This document shows positions 13,876 through 26,775 of a stretch of 64,000 nucleotides of DNA, in pieces; the stretch's first letter is position 1; each line of letters begins with the position of its first letter. The stretch is from assembly GCA_012295275.1 (NCBI GenBank), contig CM022668.1, forward strand, positions 7,766,818-7,830,817, written 5' to 3'. Source of the DNA: Chrysomallon squamiferum (lineage: Eukaryota; Mollusca; Gastropoda; Neomphalida; Peltospiridae). Below the pieces are notes generated by a model, which ran no database searches, had not been told where the DNA came from, and saw only the letters and a program-made list of their open reading frames with translations. Position numbers and translations under genes: made by a program.

Positions 13876-14268
13876 GCAGTATAGTGTAGTATGGTATGGT
13901 ATAGTATAGTATAGTATAGTATAGTATAGTATAGAATAGTACAGTATAGAACAGTACAGTACCGTATACATAGTATAGTATAATACTGTTTAGTATAGTA
14001 TAGTGTAGTACAGTACAAGATAGTATAATGTAGTACAATATAGTACAGTATAGTATGTAGTATAACCACAGTATAATTTAATGTAGTCTAGTATATTATA
14101 GTACACTATAGTGTAGTTCAGTATAGTGTAATATATATATATAGAATATAGTATAGCATAGTATAGAGTAATATAATGTAGTATAGTATATAGCATAGTA
14201 TAGTATAGTACAGTATAGTGTAGTATAATGTAGTATAGTTATAGTGGGGTATAGTATAGTATAGTATT
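13876..14268 (+). repeat. TATAG pentanucleotide array
   Basis: Imperfect (TATAG)n with TACAG variants over about 390 bases. Confidence 0.92.
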
Positions 14269-14715
14269 TTTTAAACCCTTTATTTTATTTTTTATTTATC
14301 TATTTAACTATGAAAAAATTGTATGATTTTAGGATAATAATAATCATTTTTATATATTCTTATTTCTACTCTTCTTATGTGTGTCTGTGTATGTGTGTGT
14401 GTATGTGTACAATGAAATTCATTTAATTTTAAACATTTCATGTGCTACAGTCTTCGCAGCTCTTTTCTGAAATTTTGGGTTTGCTCTTGGAGTAATATAT
14501 CTACAGGTTTGTACATTTCATGCAGTTCGTTTTTGTATTTTTATCGTTTGTAAAACTGTGACAGCAATGCTTGAACACGAAGAACAGTTTGATTGTAATT
14601 TTACATTTTGTGTTGTTTTTTTACTGAACAGTACATAGTGTATATATTACTAAGTACGAAAAGTAAAAATTAAATAGAAAATAATATGATGATGACGATG
14701 ATGATGATGATGAAA

Positions 14716-14750
<35 letters not shown>

Positions 14751-15072
14751 TAATAATAATAATTGAAGCCGAAAACTAAAATCAAATTGAAAAGATTGTT
14801 ATTACCGATATCCCCATAGTATTTATTATCTGTTTTTATTGTGTATTTAATACATATTTTTATTATTTGCAGATCTATTACATTAAATCACTATGACGTC
14901 AGAGGATTTCTGCAGGGAGTTTGAAAATATCACACTATTTATAAATCAATTCAACAGTAACTTTAGGCTAATTCGTGAAAAGCCATTAAATGTTAACGAA
15001 TATTACGTTTCAGCCGAATTATAGCAAATTTCATCTCTACGTCATAATATTACGTAAGCATTTACACAATTA

Positions 15073-15123
<51 letters not shown>

Positions 15124-15714
15124 TAATAATAATAAAATAATAAAAAAAAAAAAAAAAAGAGTGAAAATGAATATAATAAAATCTAGATATTGATTGGCAA
15201 TTGTTAAACAGCGAGCCTGTATATATGGACATGACAACTTCACGCTAGATAACTCGTATAACATTTAATGGGATTTGCTTATTTCCACGGCAGTAATGTC
15301 TAGTTAACAGTGATTTCTTCAGCGAACCAAAATAAGATGATTATAGTGGACAAGGGTAAAAAAGAGAAGTAATTTCGGCTTACTAGGTTTTCAAACAAAA
15401 ACAACATGTCCTAGTTCTTTACGTCTTAGTGTAATTAAAGAGGTCAAAACAAATGCGAGGTCAAAATTCTAGTATGTTTTCGTACGAATTCAGACTATAT
15501 ATATATATATACGTTTGCTGACTGGATATTAATGAAGTAAGAGTTATTACCCTTGGATCGATGATAATTAATTACAGTTCAGCTGGTCCATTTTGTTGAA
15601 AGGGTGGAATTTACTTTTTACAACGACTAATTTGGATCTCTTATTAGTTAGTGCTTTGAGTTTATGTTACTACTTCATAAAGTGAAATATACAGAATACA
15701 GCAGTAAAATGTCG
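14269..15714 (+). other. Intergenic with AAT/GAT microsatellites
   Basis: GAT/AAT at 14684-14762, AAT at 15073-15140, A run at 15143-15158. A perfect CRE is at 14894-14901. No gene seen. Confidence 0.5.
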
Positions 15715-16782
15715 TAGAGCAGGAATAGTATGACAGAGTGTAGAATAGTACGGAATAATAATATAGTATAGCATAGTAGTGCATATAGTTTAATTTAGTA
15801 CTGAATAACTGTAATATAGTAAAATATACTATGGTGTTGTATGGTACGGTATCGTATTGAATAGCATAGCATTATGGTATAGTATTATACAGAATAGTAT
15901 AGTACACATTAGCAGTATACCATATTATATTATATTTATATTATATATATATTACATTACATTACAGTATTTTATTAGTATATAATAATAAAGAGTGGAA
16001 TAATATTGTATAGTAGAGATAATAAGGTGTAGAATAACATAGTATATTATAGTATAGTATATTACAGTATAGCATAATATACATACATACAATGTGTATT
16101 ATTGTATAAGTATAGAATAGTACTCTACAGTATAATAAAGTACAGTATAATATAGTATTATATAATAAGGTATAGTATAATATAGTATAATGAGTTATAG
16201 TATAGTATAGTATAGTATAGTATAATAAAGTAAAATATAATATAGTATGGTATGGTATAATAAGGTAGTGTTATATATAGTATAGTATAATAAGGTATTG
16301 TACAATATGATATAGTATAGAATAATAAGGTATTGTATAATATAGTTTAGTATAATAAGGTATTGTATAATACAATAAGGTATATTATAATATACTATAA
16401 TAAAGTACAGTATAGTATAGTATTATATAATAAGGTATAGTATAATATAGTATAATGAGTTATAGTATAGTATAGTATAGTATAATAATAAAGTAGAATA
16501 TAATATAGTGTGGTATAGTATAATAAGGTATAGTATAATATCGTACAATGAGGTACAGAATAATATACTATAGTATAGTATAATATAGTATAGTATAGTA
16601 TAGTATAATAAGGTACAGAATAATATAGTATAGTATAATAAGGCATTGCATAAGGTAGTAATAGTATAATAAGATATAGTATAATATAGTATAATATAAT
16701 AAGACATTAATAATAGTATATATAGTATAGTATAATACAGTATAATATAGTGTATAGTATAATAAGGTATAGTATAATATAC
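15715..16782 (+). repeat. TATAG/TATAATAAGG array with higher-order structure
   Basis: About 1.07 kb of TATAG-derived repeat. A block of about 90 bases (ataaggtatagtataata... to ...tagtatgg) at 16166-16255 recurs at about 16430-16515, a higher-order period near 265 bases. Confidence 0.88.
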
Positions 16783-17631
16783 ACACACACACAGACACAT
16801 CAACAGACATTCATATAACACATTTTGTTAAAAATAAATAATAATAATAATTTCTACACGGTTCTGAAAATTTAAAGATGTCGAAAGGTGAAAACAACAA
16901 CAACAACAACGTCAGTGCATCAACTTGGTTCATCACAATTAAACATAAATAGATTATCTATTAATGACATCTGATTAAGACGTCTTTAATTTAAAACAGC
17001 ATGAATGTCAACGCGTGCATGTCCGTGTGTGTGTCATTATATTCTGTCAGTTCTACCTATGACACAGAAGATCATTATCTTGTGTCTGTTTCAACTTTCA
17101 TTATATTCTTTTGTCTGTTTTAATATCACACAGATATATCCCTATCTGTATGTGTATGTGTACTGACACTGCAGAAATGAATCTATATATAACATAAATA
17201 TTAATGTATGGCGTAATATGGTTTAAGTTCGAAATACAGGTTTCAACAGATAAATGATTAGGAACGAAGTACATAAACGAATACTTATTAACAGATCTAA
17301 CTACCAGATTTACAAAGCTGTACAGACTTCCGATAGGTCGAAACGACCACTTTAAATGAGCCTGAGAATAATTTGTATTGTTGGAAGACATTAATGCGCG
17401 CTCAAAGTAATAAAAGCGTTTCTATCAGTTGAGTTTAAATCTTTGTCATCGATTGCTGGCCTCCTGTCTTCGCCGTTCAGTTTAGAATCAGCGGTTGTTC
17501 CGAAGCCACAGCAGAACTGAATGTGTTTGTTTCAGTTCAGAGATTACACGATACAGGTGGGGTTTATGCCAAACTGATTATAAACGCTAGACTGAAAATA
17601 TGTAATGGAGACTAATGTAGCTAATGTAGTG

Positions 17632-17635
<4 letters not shown>
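16783..17635 (+). other. Unannotated intergenic stretch
   Basis: Short CA and CAA runs. No gene motif recognised on either strand. Confidence 0.45.

Positions 17636-17694
<59 letters not shown>
17636..17694 (+). repeat. GT microsatellite
   Basis: About 29 GT units. Confidence 0.95.
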
Positions 17695-17696
<2 letters not shown>

Positions 17697-18504
17697 TTTC
17701 TCTGAATGCATGTGAATGTGTACCTACATGTGTATCATATATTTTTATATCTTAGAAAGCTTTATAATTTATGTGTTATTTTTGAATTTTTGAATATATA
17801 TTTGTCATAATTTATCTTTATTTTAACACTATCTTTTCCTAAAATTATTAAAAAAAAAAAAAAAAAAAAAAAAAGTCTTTCAGGCTGCTGAGATTGTAAA
17901 GATATAATTAGATTGTATGTATGTTCATAAAAAGTTAAATAAACACTTATTAAAATCCAGTTTCCGCCTAGAAAATGGCGACTGACGAATATTAAACAAG
18001 CTCACAAACACTTTTCATTCTTAAACAATTCGTCTGATTTCGTATTTACCACTCTAATTTAGCTTCAATGCTAATGCTCTATCTAAGTAAAAACACAAAT
18101 AACACTAACATTATCTGCAATAACTGCTCCCCTAGGGCTGAATTTAATTTCGTACTTTCAGCGATATTTACTTTCCAGCAGCGACTGCAGTGAAACAGAA
18201 ATTATTGTTGTTTTTATTTAACCAGTTATCAACATGACAATAGAAGGTTTTCGAATCGAACTGTAATTGTTGTTTTTTTGTTTTTGTTTGATGCAACAAC
18301 ACGAGTGTTTTCATTTCATTTAGTTCTCTTTTATTTAAGGCTCGGCCATTTTGGTTTTTTAATGCATATCATATGTTTTCTTTTCTTCATTTATTTCTTT
18401 TTTTTTTTTTTTTTAAATGGAAAGGTCTTTGTCATTGTGATGCATAAAGCTTGCATTTTATCACCTTTTTATTTTATTTAATTATTTATCTTTTTCATTT
18501 CCAC

Positions 18505-18870
18505 AGAAGAGCTATGCTATTATTTCGATTCATAAACCGTGCAATTGTTATCAATTATTGATGTGAGTTGTTGTTGTTGTTGTTGTTGAAATAAATGCTA
18601 AAGATGCTCCTATTTTAGATGCATAAACTACACAATTGTTATCAATTACTGGTGTCGGTTTTTTGTTTTGTTGTTGTTGTTGCTGCTGAAAAAAGGGCCA
18701 GAGATGTTGCTATTTAGATGCATACACCACACAATTGTTATCAGTTACTGTGGATTTTTGTTGTTGTTGTTGCTGTTGTTGAGATAAGAACTAGAGATAT
18801 TGTTATTTCCATACAAAGACCATACAACTGTTTATTAGTTAGGTGTTTTTTTATGTTAAGAGCTTTTGTC
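18505..18870 (+). repeat. About 95-bp tandem repeat, 4 copies, with TTG runs
   Basis: caattgttatca-type words at about 18542, 18633, 18732 and 18825 (spacing 91-99). Each unit has a (TTG)n run and an agagatgttgctattt-type word. Confidence 0.8.
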
Positions 18871-19060
18871 ACCGTCAGATCGATGTACAACACTCGTCTG
18901 TGTTCTTTTTGTTTGAGTCTCAGCTCCTTGTCACAGACATTTCAACTGAATTTCAGTTGAACGATTCGAATAGAGTATTACACGAATAGTTTATCCATAA
19001 ACAATTTCTTTTATTCTTTTGTGTCAAGTTATTAGAATCACATTTCTTTTTCTCATCAGT

Positions 19061-19092
<32 letters not shown>

Positions 19093-20084
19093 TATTTAGT
19101 ATCTGTCATTTACTTGTGTTCTGCGAATTAATAAAATTCATTTTAGATTATCTGTTTTTAGAATTAATATTCATTCATATTTCTCCAACAAATTGTAAAA
19201 AAAACATTTTCCTATTAAAAACCATGACAACGAGGTATGTTTGATAGCGCTGTTACAATACTGATATGTATATAAAACCACAGAATATAATATCGCCATA
19301 CAAGTATAATTTGGTAGCAATAAAACATTATATTTAGAAATACCTGTATTTATGGAAATACGTCATTACCCAGTTCATCAACCACAATCTCTATATTTTT
19401 GCTGTAGATTATAATGTTATCTTATTAACATATAATGCTACTTTTTTCAGTGTGCTTGACCAACTGAAACAAAATATGATACCAGATACATGCTTAATAT
19501 TTGGTATGTTTCTTATTTATTTATTTATTCGTTCATTCATTCATTCATTTATTATTGTTGTCATCAGCAATTGAAATATTAGTAATTTTATGTACAACAA
19601 TGTTATAAATGCACCTTTTGTAGTTTTTATAATACAAAATTAAAAAACAACACAAAACCACTCATTTCTGTCTAATGCAATAAATTACTTTCATTAATTC
19701 CATTAGAATATCTTCACATATTATCTACTTGAATATGTCAGTATACGCACATCCTTCAGAGTGGATATGTGTGCATTCAGTATGTACGACTGTGCAGAGT
19801 TTACATATTAAAGGATGTGTATAAAGGTACACAGTCAGACATATCACTATCGTAGATTAACGAGGGGAAATCTGATGCTGAAGTTAACACCAGCGTGTCC
19901 GAGATCGATAAACCCTGAACAGTGTGTTGTATAAATATATACATAGCTAATTCAAATCAGAATGCACACAAAAAAAACAGAAATAATAACATACCGTGTA
20001 GATCTGTAACACGCATGTTCATGTATTGTGCTCATAATGAACGTGTGCTATATTTCCATGTTGGATATATGTACTGTCTGTACA
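18871..20084 (+). other. Unannotated AT-rich stretch
   Basis: ATTT runs at 19063-19094 and 19513-19550. No gene seen. Confidence 0.45.
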
Positions 20085-20235
20085 CAAGTATGTCTGTATG
20101 TCTGTCTGTATGTATGCATGTAAGCATATATGTATGTATGTATATGTGCATGTATATGTATGTGTGCATATGTTATATATGTGTACATGTGTTATGTATG
20201 TGTGCATGTGTTATGTATGTGAGCATGTGTGTAAA
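20085..20235 (+). repeat. TGTA/TGTC/TGTG microsatellite
   Basis: Imperfect tetranucleotide repeat. Confidence 0.88.
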
Positions 20236-20407
20236 TTGGTACGTATAGAAACGAGAATATTTTACTTGATATTACATTTACATTTTAATTTGTTATTTAA
20301 TATTTATAATTATATTTATATTGTAGACATTTTCGTGCCTCCACTGTTGATGTTGCTGTTTTCTCTGCCGTGGTGTAGCTGAAAACGTAACAAAACAGAT
20401 CACTTAC

Positions 20408-20822
20408 CTTTACGACGTCCTGACGGAACCGGAATTCGAATGAGCACACTGTTGGGGTGAAACTTCCGGCTGGTCTTCAAGAGAAACTTTTCTGTGGTTT
20501 GGGTTGAGACGCTGCGTTTTTTACCACTCGAAGCCACGGCAGACACTTCCAGCTTTGATTGCGTCACACACGGGTCAGAGGTCAAGGTCTGGTCAGCACT
20601 CCTTCGGTCGCCATCGTTTGCCGAAGCGGAAACATTTTTCGTTCGTTTGTTTTTCATTCCCCCAGTGCGGTGCTCCGCGGCCTGGCAAACGTGCTATTCA
20701 CGACGCCATCGTCGTCAACGTTTTTGTCAACAATTATCACAATTCCATTGCGACGTGAACAGCTGGCACACGATCCCATGAACCTTTATCTTCTCAGATA
20801 TCTGCTTCAGTCTGCTTCGAAC
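20408..20822 (-). CDS. Candidate coding exon of an unidentified gene
   Basis: Read on the minus strand, the segment is bounded by an acceptor-like tttgatttcag (AG at 20823-20824) and a perfect donor, AAAG followed by GTAAGT (at 20402-20407). ATG at 20657 has G at -3 and an in-frame stop about 40 bases upstream. It opens about 83 codons up to the donor (phase 1): basic start MKNKRTKN, Ser/Thr-rich middle, then RKFHPNSVLIRIPVPSGRRK. Composition is richer in G+C and CpG than its surroundings. I do not recognise the protein. No second exon was found below 20400. Confidence 0.4.
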
Positions 20823-20835
20823 CTGAAATCAAATT

Positions 20836-21013
20836 ATTATTATCATCATCATCATCATTATTACTACTACCATTATTATTATTTTTATTATTATTATTAT
20901 CATCATCATCATCAACATCATCATCATCATTATTAGTATACCATTATTATTATTATTATTATTTTTTTTTTTATTATCATCATCATCATCATCATCATCA
21001 TTATTACTACTAC

Positions 21014-21049
<36 letters not shown>

Positions 21050-21091
21050 CATCATCATCATCAACATCATCATCATTATTACTACTACTAC

Positions 21092-21128
<37 letters not shown>

Positions 21129-21136
21129 GTCGTTGT
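20836..21136 (+). repeat. ATT/ATC/ACT compound trinucleotide, repeated blocks
   Basis: A compound block (ATC run, ATTACTACTACC, ATT run) occurs three times, starting near 20840, 20975 and 21048, so the microsatellite has itself been duplicated. Confidence 0.88.
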
Positions 21137-21810
21137 TGTTGTATGTATGTGTAGTATATGTTCTTATATATGTATTTGGTTTTGTGTGTTCAGATGTGGA
21201 ATTTTGTAGTTGTTCTCACTATTAATTCATTAACTATTTAGCCTTTTATTTTTATGAGCTAATAATAATGATGATGATGATGATGATGATAAAATTGTTA
21301 CTCTATTTACTGTCGTTGTTCAAACAACAGTTTTGAATCTCTCTCTCTCTCATAAATAAATAAATTAATAAGAAATCCTCTTACATATTTTAGAAAAATG
21401 TTTTAATAATTAAATATCATCATAAATAAAAACGTACAAAGTACTAAAGAAATAAAGATATAAATAAATAAACAAATTATCAAAAATATTAAAGCTTTAT
21501 GTTCTTACAAGATAAATACTGACATTATTAACATAGAACATTTATGTGATAGGATTACCTGCAGAATGCGAAAACACACAGAACAAAACATGCATTTCCC
21601 TATTTAGCACAAACATTCTGAACACACACCTGACACTTAATCACACATTTAGCAGCAGTATCGAGGGGAAAATGATTATCTGGTACTATCGATAAATTAA
21701 GTACATGAAGATCGATATTTTAATTCATGTTCATATATTGCTTTGAACAATAAAGTAATATCATTAAAGAGTCATTATAAATAATAATAATATCTGTATA
21801 ACCTATACGT
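21137..21810 (+). other. Unannotated AT-rich stretch
   Basis: Short GAT and AAAT runs. No gene seen. Confidence 0.45.
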
Positions 21811-22375
21811 CTGTCTGTCTACATGTCTGTCTGTCTGTCTGTCTGTCGTTCTATCCATCATCAATCCATCTGTCTTTCTATCCATCTGTCTGTCTCTCTC
21901 TCTCTTGTCTATGTTCAGTCCAATCAGACGTATATAACACAGAATATATTCAAATCCTATAATACATACACATCCATACACTCATACATTCATATATACA
22001 TACATACATACAATATACATACATACATACATATATATATATATGCATACATACATACATATATACACATACAATATACATACATACATACACACATATA
22101 CACACATACATTCATATATACATACAATATACATACATACACACATACATATATGCATACATATATGCATACATACATACATACATATATACATACAACA
22201 TACATACATACATACATATATGCATACATACATACATACATTCATATATACATACATATATGCATACATACATACATACAATATAAATACATACAATATA
22301 AATACATACATATATACATACATACATTCATACATACATATATGCATACCTACATACATATAAATACATTGATAA
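21811..22375 (+). repeat. CTGT and CATA microsatellites
   Basis: (CTGT)n at 21812-21850 and an imperfect (CATA)n array of about 400 bases from 21963. Open frames on both strands (HTYI, MYVC types) come from the repeat. Confidence 0.93.
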
Positions 22376-23095
22376 ATGGGCACATATATTCATCTACACA
22401 TAGCTAAGAAAACAATCTACATTAGTAGCGAATACCTGTAAAATTATATTAAATCAAATGTCAAAACTAAACATCAAATACTTTTACCTGCAACACCTTG
22501 AAAATACCTGACAACTTTCAGCATATCGGAATGCCTCTTTCTCGAGGTGAGTAAACACTGAAATGTTTTCATACCTCAGAGACGCGGTGACATTTTCAGA
22601 TCTCGACAAAATCGTTAATATTGATGACAACTTTTGCTTATTCTGTCGGCGAAATATTTACATATACACATTTTTTAAAAAAGAAGAAAATATCACTTCG
22701 AAAAAATCCCCTCCATGTTTACTAGTCTCGACAACGTAATTCCGAAATAATCAAGTTTCTGCTCATTCTCTCTGCTGGTAGATCAATAAATATAATTATA
22801 TTTATAACAACAAAAGGGATAGAAATCAGGTCGGAAATACCAATAAAAATTCATTACAGAGAATTACAAATCAATAATGAATTGCCAAAATACAATTCTT
22901 TACACTTTTCGTTTATTTAAAAAAACAAAACTTAAAAAAACAAACAGAGAAGAAAAAAAAAAAAGACAAGAAAAAGAAGAAGAAGAAAAAAAAATAGTTG
23001 AGACAATACGTAGCAAGAGTTATTGGATGTCGTAATGGGTTTGTCTAGACATAGTATTTCAAAGTTTAGTTAGCAAACTACTAGCTGTAGCAGAC
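22376..23095 (+). other. Unannotated intergenic stretch
   Basis: Unique-looking AT-rich sequence, A and GAA runs near 22915-22995. No gene seen. Confidence 0.45.
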
Positions 23096-23500
23096 AGATA
23101 CTTTAGTCTGTCTGTCTGCGTGTCTGTCTCTTTCTCTCTGTCTGTGTGTAAGTGTGTTGGCATGATGTGTTATGTCTGTATGTGTCTATGTATGTATGTT
23201 TGTATGTGTGTATGCTATTTCAATGTATTTGTGTATGTATGTATGCTGATATATGTGTATGTATGTATATATCAAAGTATGTGTGTATGTGTATGTATAA
23301 TATAATGAGTGTATGAGTATTATGTGTGTATATGCATATTTTGTGATTATGTATGTTTGTGTCTTTATGTAAATACGGATGTATGAATTTGTACATATGT
23401 ATGAGTGTATGTGTGTGTGTGTATGCTGGTATGCTGCTATGTGTTTATGTGTGTGTATGTATGTATGCATGTATGTATGTGTGTATTCTTGTAGCATGTA
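23096..23500 (+). repeat. CTGT/TGTA microsatellite
   Basis: Imperfect array, about 400 bases. Confidence 0.9.
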
Positions 23501-24036
23501 TTTGTAACTAAGTACGTATGTACGCGTTTGACTGACGAATACAGTGGCTACTTTTAATTAGAAAGAAAAGGAAAGAAAGGTTAGGTCGAGTAATAACTGG
23601 CTGTAAAACAAAGAAACAAAGACGATGCAAAAAACAAACAAGCAAATTAATTACAGATTATGTAGTTGTTCCGTTTCCACTGGCAGTATTACAGTCATTT
23701 TGTTCAACAAATACGTATGGCAAGATTTATTTTTGGATATGGCTAATGATGATTGAAAATATAGTTTTTATGTATTTAACGTAAACATATTTAACTGTAT
23801 CAAATATGAGATATTATTACAATTATTAATCGTGAAATCGTTACATCAAAATAAAAATTTCTCACAAAAAACGCGAGCGTGCACACACATTAACACAAAC
23901 ATACACCAACAAATATATAGTGTGCTTTCACGCGCACATATACACATGTTTGAACATATTGTGTGTAGACCGAACAATAGATCGATTGAAAGATAGATGG
24001 ACACTCGCATACATACATACATACATACAGACATGC

Positions 24037-24172
<136 letters not shown>

Positions 24173-24244
24173 GAAAAATAACAATTTATTATTAAAAATT
24201 AAATATTTCGGAGAATATAATAATATTACATGTTCATTCCAAAC

Positions 24245-24413
24245 TACTTCCACTACTATTACAGCTACACCAGCAACATTAGAAACTATACAACAACTCT
24301 ACTACTCTACAAGAACAAAAAGAACTACAGCTATTACTGCTACAAAAACTACTACTATAGTAATGTTATTAGTACTCTACAACAACAACAACTACTATTA
24401 CTACTACAACTAC

Positions 24414-24445
<32 letters not shown>

Positions 24446-24447
24446 CT

Positions 24448-24488
<41 letters not shown>

Positions 24489-24490
24489 TT
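24245..24490 (+). repeat. ACT/ATT/ATC imperfect trinucleotides
   Basis: Triplet-rich sequence ending in (ATC)n at 24449-24487. Confidence 0.85.
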
Positions 24491-24639
24491 TGTTTTATAA
24501 TTATTATTAAATCAAGACAGAACAATATTTCCTACTTTTATTCATAACTGCCTGTGTCTGAATGAACGGCAAAGAAAAGGAGTTTACTTTGAAGTCAGTT
24601 CGTGTCATTCAAACATGTTTTCTTATCAACATACTCAAG

Positions 24640-24725
24640 TCACTGAGAACAGACGAGATCGAACTCGCCCATTCTAAATTACTGTATCACTATCCCAGAC
24701 AAGTCTTTGATCGAAATCTCGCAAT
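24640..24725 (-). mobile_element. tRNA-like SINE fragment
   Basis: On the minus strand GGGATAGTGATACAG (24681-24696) resembles an A box. GAGTTCGATCTCG (24654-24666) matches a B box, about 30 bases away. The fragment is too diverged for a functional tRNA. Confidence 0.4.
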
Positions 24726-25027
24726 GAATCATCCTGACATTTGTTCGTGATGTTTTGATAGAGAAATATGAAAATTCGTAGGTTTCAGAGGAACAGTCAT
24801 GTTAGATTACAGACTTTTTCACAAAACTTCAAGTCAACAGATTAATATGATGCCCAGTGCGACCTTCAGTGATGACCGTGACCAGTTGACGTAAAAATGT
24901 ATCTGTGGTTCTGCGAACAGAAGCTATAATAAAATTCTTTACTGTTTTAACTGATTATTTAACTGATTTCTGCGACCTGCGTAGCTCATGGCTATAAAGC
25001 AATTCTTTACAAAATATTTATTTGTAC

Positions 25028-25080
25028 TCCGCCATCTTTTACTTACATCGTTACAAGATGGCGTCGTGACGTCATCGCGT
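25028..25080. promoter_or_regulatory. Inverted YY1-like sites plus CRE
   Basis: CGCCATCTT at 25030-25038 and its inverted partner AAGATGGCG at 25055-25063, followed by a perfect CRE TGACGTCA at 25067-25074. CpG-rich relative to its surroundings. The combination is typical of TATA-less housekeeping promoters; direction is not determined. Confidence 0.45.
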
Positions 25081-25131
25081 GTTTGGCGGATTTGTTTCTT
25101 TCCACTCTAGACGAAACTTACCCCAGCCGGT

Positions 25132-25325
25132 TCAGCCTGCACGTGATAACTTCAGCCTGCCGTGTTCGTGATAACTTCAGACCTGCACGTGATAATCAAC
25201 GTGATAAGTTCACGACTGCACGTGATAACTTAACGACTGGATAACTTCAAAAAAAGTTTATATCACGACCCGATAAACTTTGATAAAACAGATAACTTTT
25301 GCATGTTATAACTTCACGACTGCAG
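25132..25325 (+). repeat. Short repeat array of E-box/GATA composite sites
   Basis: The word (c)acgtgataac(ttca) recurs at about 25139, 25165, 25185, 25198 and 25219, with degenerate copies to 25320. CACGTG E-boxes at 25140, 25186 and 25220 overlap GATAA, giving composite CACGTGATAA sites directly downstream of the CRE. Confidence 0.6.
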
Positions 25326-25479
25326 GGGGACGGGAAAAAAAAGTTTATATCCAGAAATTTGTAAACAGATATTTCATGTTATACTTCCTTGTTAATCAAA
25401 ATGCGTGTCTATGTGTGTGTGTGTGCGTGCGTCTGTCTGTGTGTGTAATAAATAATAATAATAATACTAAATTTTAAAT

Positions 25480-25632
25480 ATACTATTACTGATACTACAA
25501 CTACTACTACTACTGTTACTACAACTGCTACTCCTAAACTACTATTACTACTACTACCTCTGCTACTACTACTATTACTATTACAGCTACTACTACTTCT
25601 GCTACTACCACTACTACTACTACTACACCACC

Positions 25633-25687
<55 letters not shown>

Positions 25688-25700
25688 CAACAACAACAAA
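25480..25700 (+). repeat. ACT/AAT trinucleotide array
   Basis: ACT-rich triplets from 25497, AAT at 25632-25684, ACA to 25698. Confidence 0.9.
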
Positions 25701-26036
25701 TATTGGAAGAACGCGGAATATATTTAGGCTATTTCTTCATACTTTAAAACTTTATTTTAATAAAAATAAATTTAAAAATGTATTTTCGAGCCTCCATCTG
25801 TATCAACATTTACCAGAAGAGAGATTATAAAACTAATCTCTCAAAAGTTAATCTGAATTAACACGTGACTAACAGAAAATTTCTACAGATAGCCATAAAT
25901 CAGTACCCAGTCAAAATATGACTCTGACAGTCATAAGAAAAGTGACATCATTTTATTTTGGTTTTAATTTTTGTTTTAAATTTATTAATTAATTTATTAT
26001 TTTTATAAATTAAAAAAAAGATTGTTTGTTTTGTTT

Positions 26037-26040
<4 letters not shown>

Positions 26041-26088
<48 letters not shown>

Positions 26089-26111
26089 CACACACACACA
26101 CAGACACACAC
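26041..26111 (+). repeat. CA microsatellite
   Basis: Near-perfect CA over about 70 bases. Confidence 0.95.
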
Positions 26112-26448
26112 ATTTATTAATTTGTTTATTTATATTTATTTATTCATCTATTCACTCATTTGATAAACTAATTTATTTTTCGTTTGATTTATTCTTTTAA
26201 TTTATTATTCCTTTTATTTGTTTTTTCATTTGGTATTTTTTCCAATTTTATTTTCTTATTATTTTTTTTAATCTATAGTTCGACATTTCGTAATAAGTTC
26301 AAAGAGATATCGATTCTGTAACGGGTAACGAAATTAGCTAAACACCGGTTATTAATTGTTTCTGCCAGGTTGCAGACAGCTATATGACTCTACTCGTCAA
26401 AGACCACAATAATTAATGTACAGTGAGAGGTCTACCACTTATTCATTT

Positions 26449-26775
26449 CATATCAGAGGTCTACAACTACTTTATTTGATATCAGAGAAAAGTCACTAGT
26501 TTACTTGATATCAGAGCAATCCAGTAGTTTATTTGATATCAGAGAAAAGTCACTAGTTTATCCGATATCAGAGCAAAGGCACTAGTTTATTTGATATCAG
26601 AGAAAACTAACTAGTTTATCTGATATCAGAGCAAAGCCGCGAGTTTATCTGATATCAGAAGAAAGTCACTTGTCTTTTTGATATCAGGGATAAGTCACTA
26701 GTTTATTAGATATCAGAGAAAAGCCGCTAGTTTATTTGCTATCAAACTAAAGCCGCTAGTTTTAGATATTAGAGG
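26449..26775 (+). repeat. 29-bp minisatellite, about 12 copies
   Basis: gatatcag recurs at 26478, 26507, 26535, 26564, 26593, 26622, 26651, 26680 and 26709, then diverged at 26738 and 26765. The spacing is 29 with one 28. The unit is roughly gatatcagagaaaagtcact plus agtttattt. There are no unique spacers. Confidence 0.95.

Noticed and set aside
13606-13884. 92-codon frame running out of the 47-bp array into unique sequence
   Set aside because: Repeat-derived start and no support for translation; 47 is not divisible by three, so the frame changes at each unit.
17101-17391. 96-codon minus-strand open frame
   Set aside because: No motif, AT-rich codon usage and no splice context.
21823-22407. 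194-codon open frame of HTYI type and mirror MYVC frames
   Set aside because: Entirely inside a CATA microsatellite; likewise at 3.2, 23.2, 29.7 and 33.7 kb.
26449-26775. Regular 29-base repeats resembling a CRISPR array
   Set aside because: Units are contiguous with no unique spacers, and the genome is eukaryotic; it is a minisatellite.
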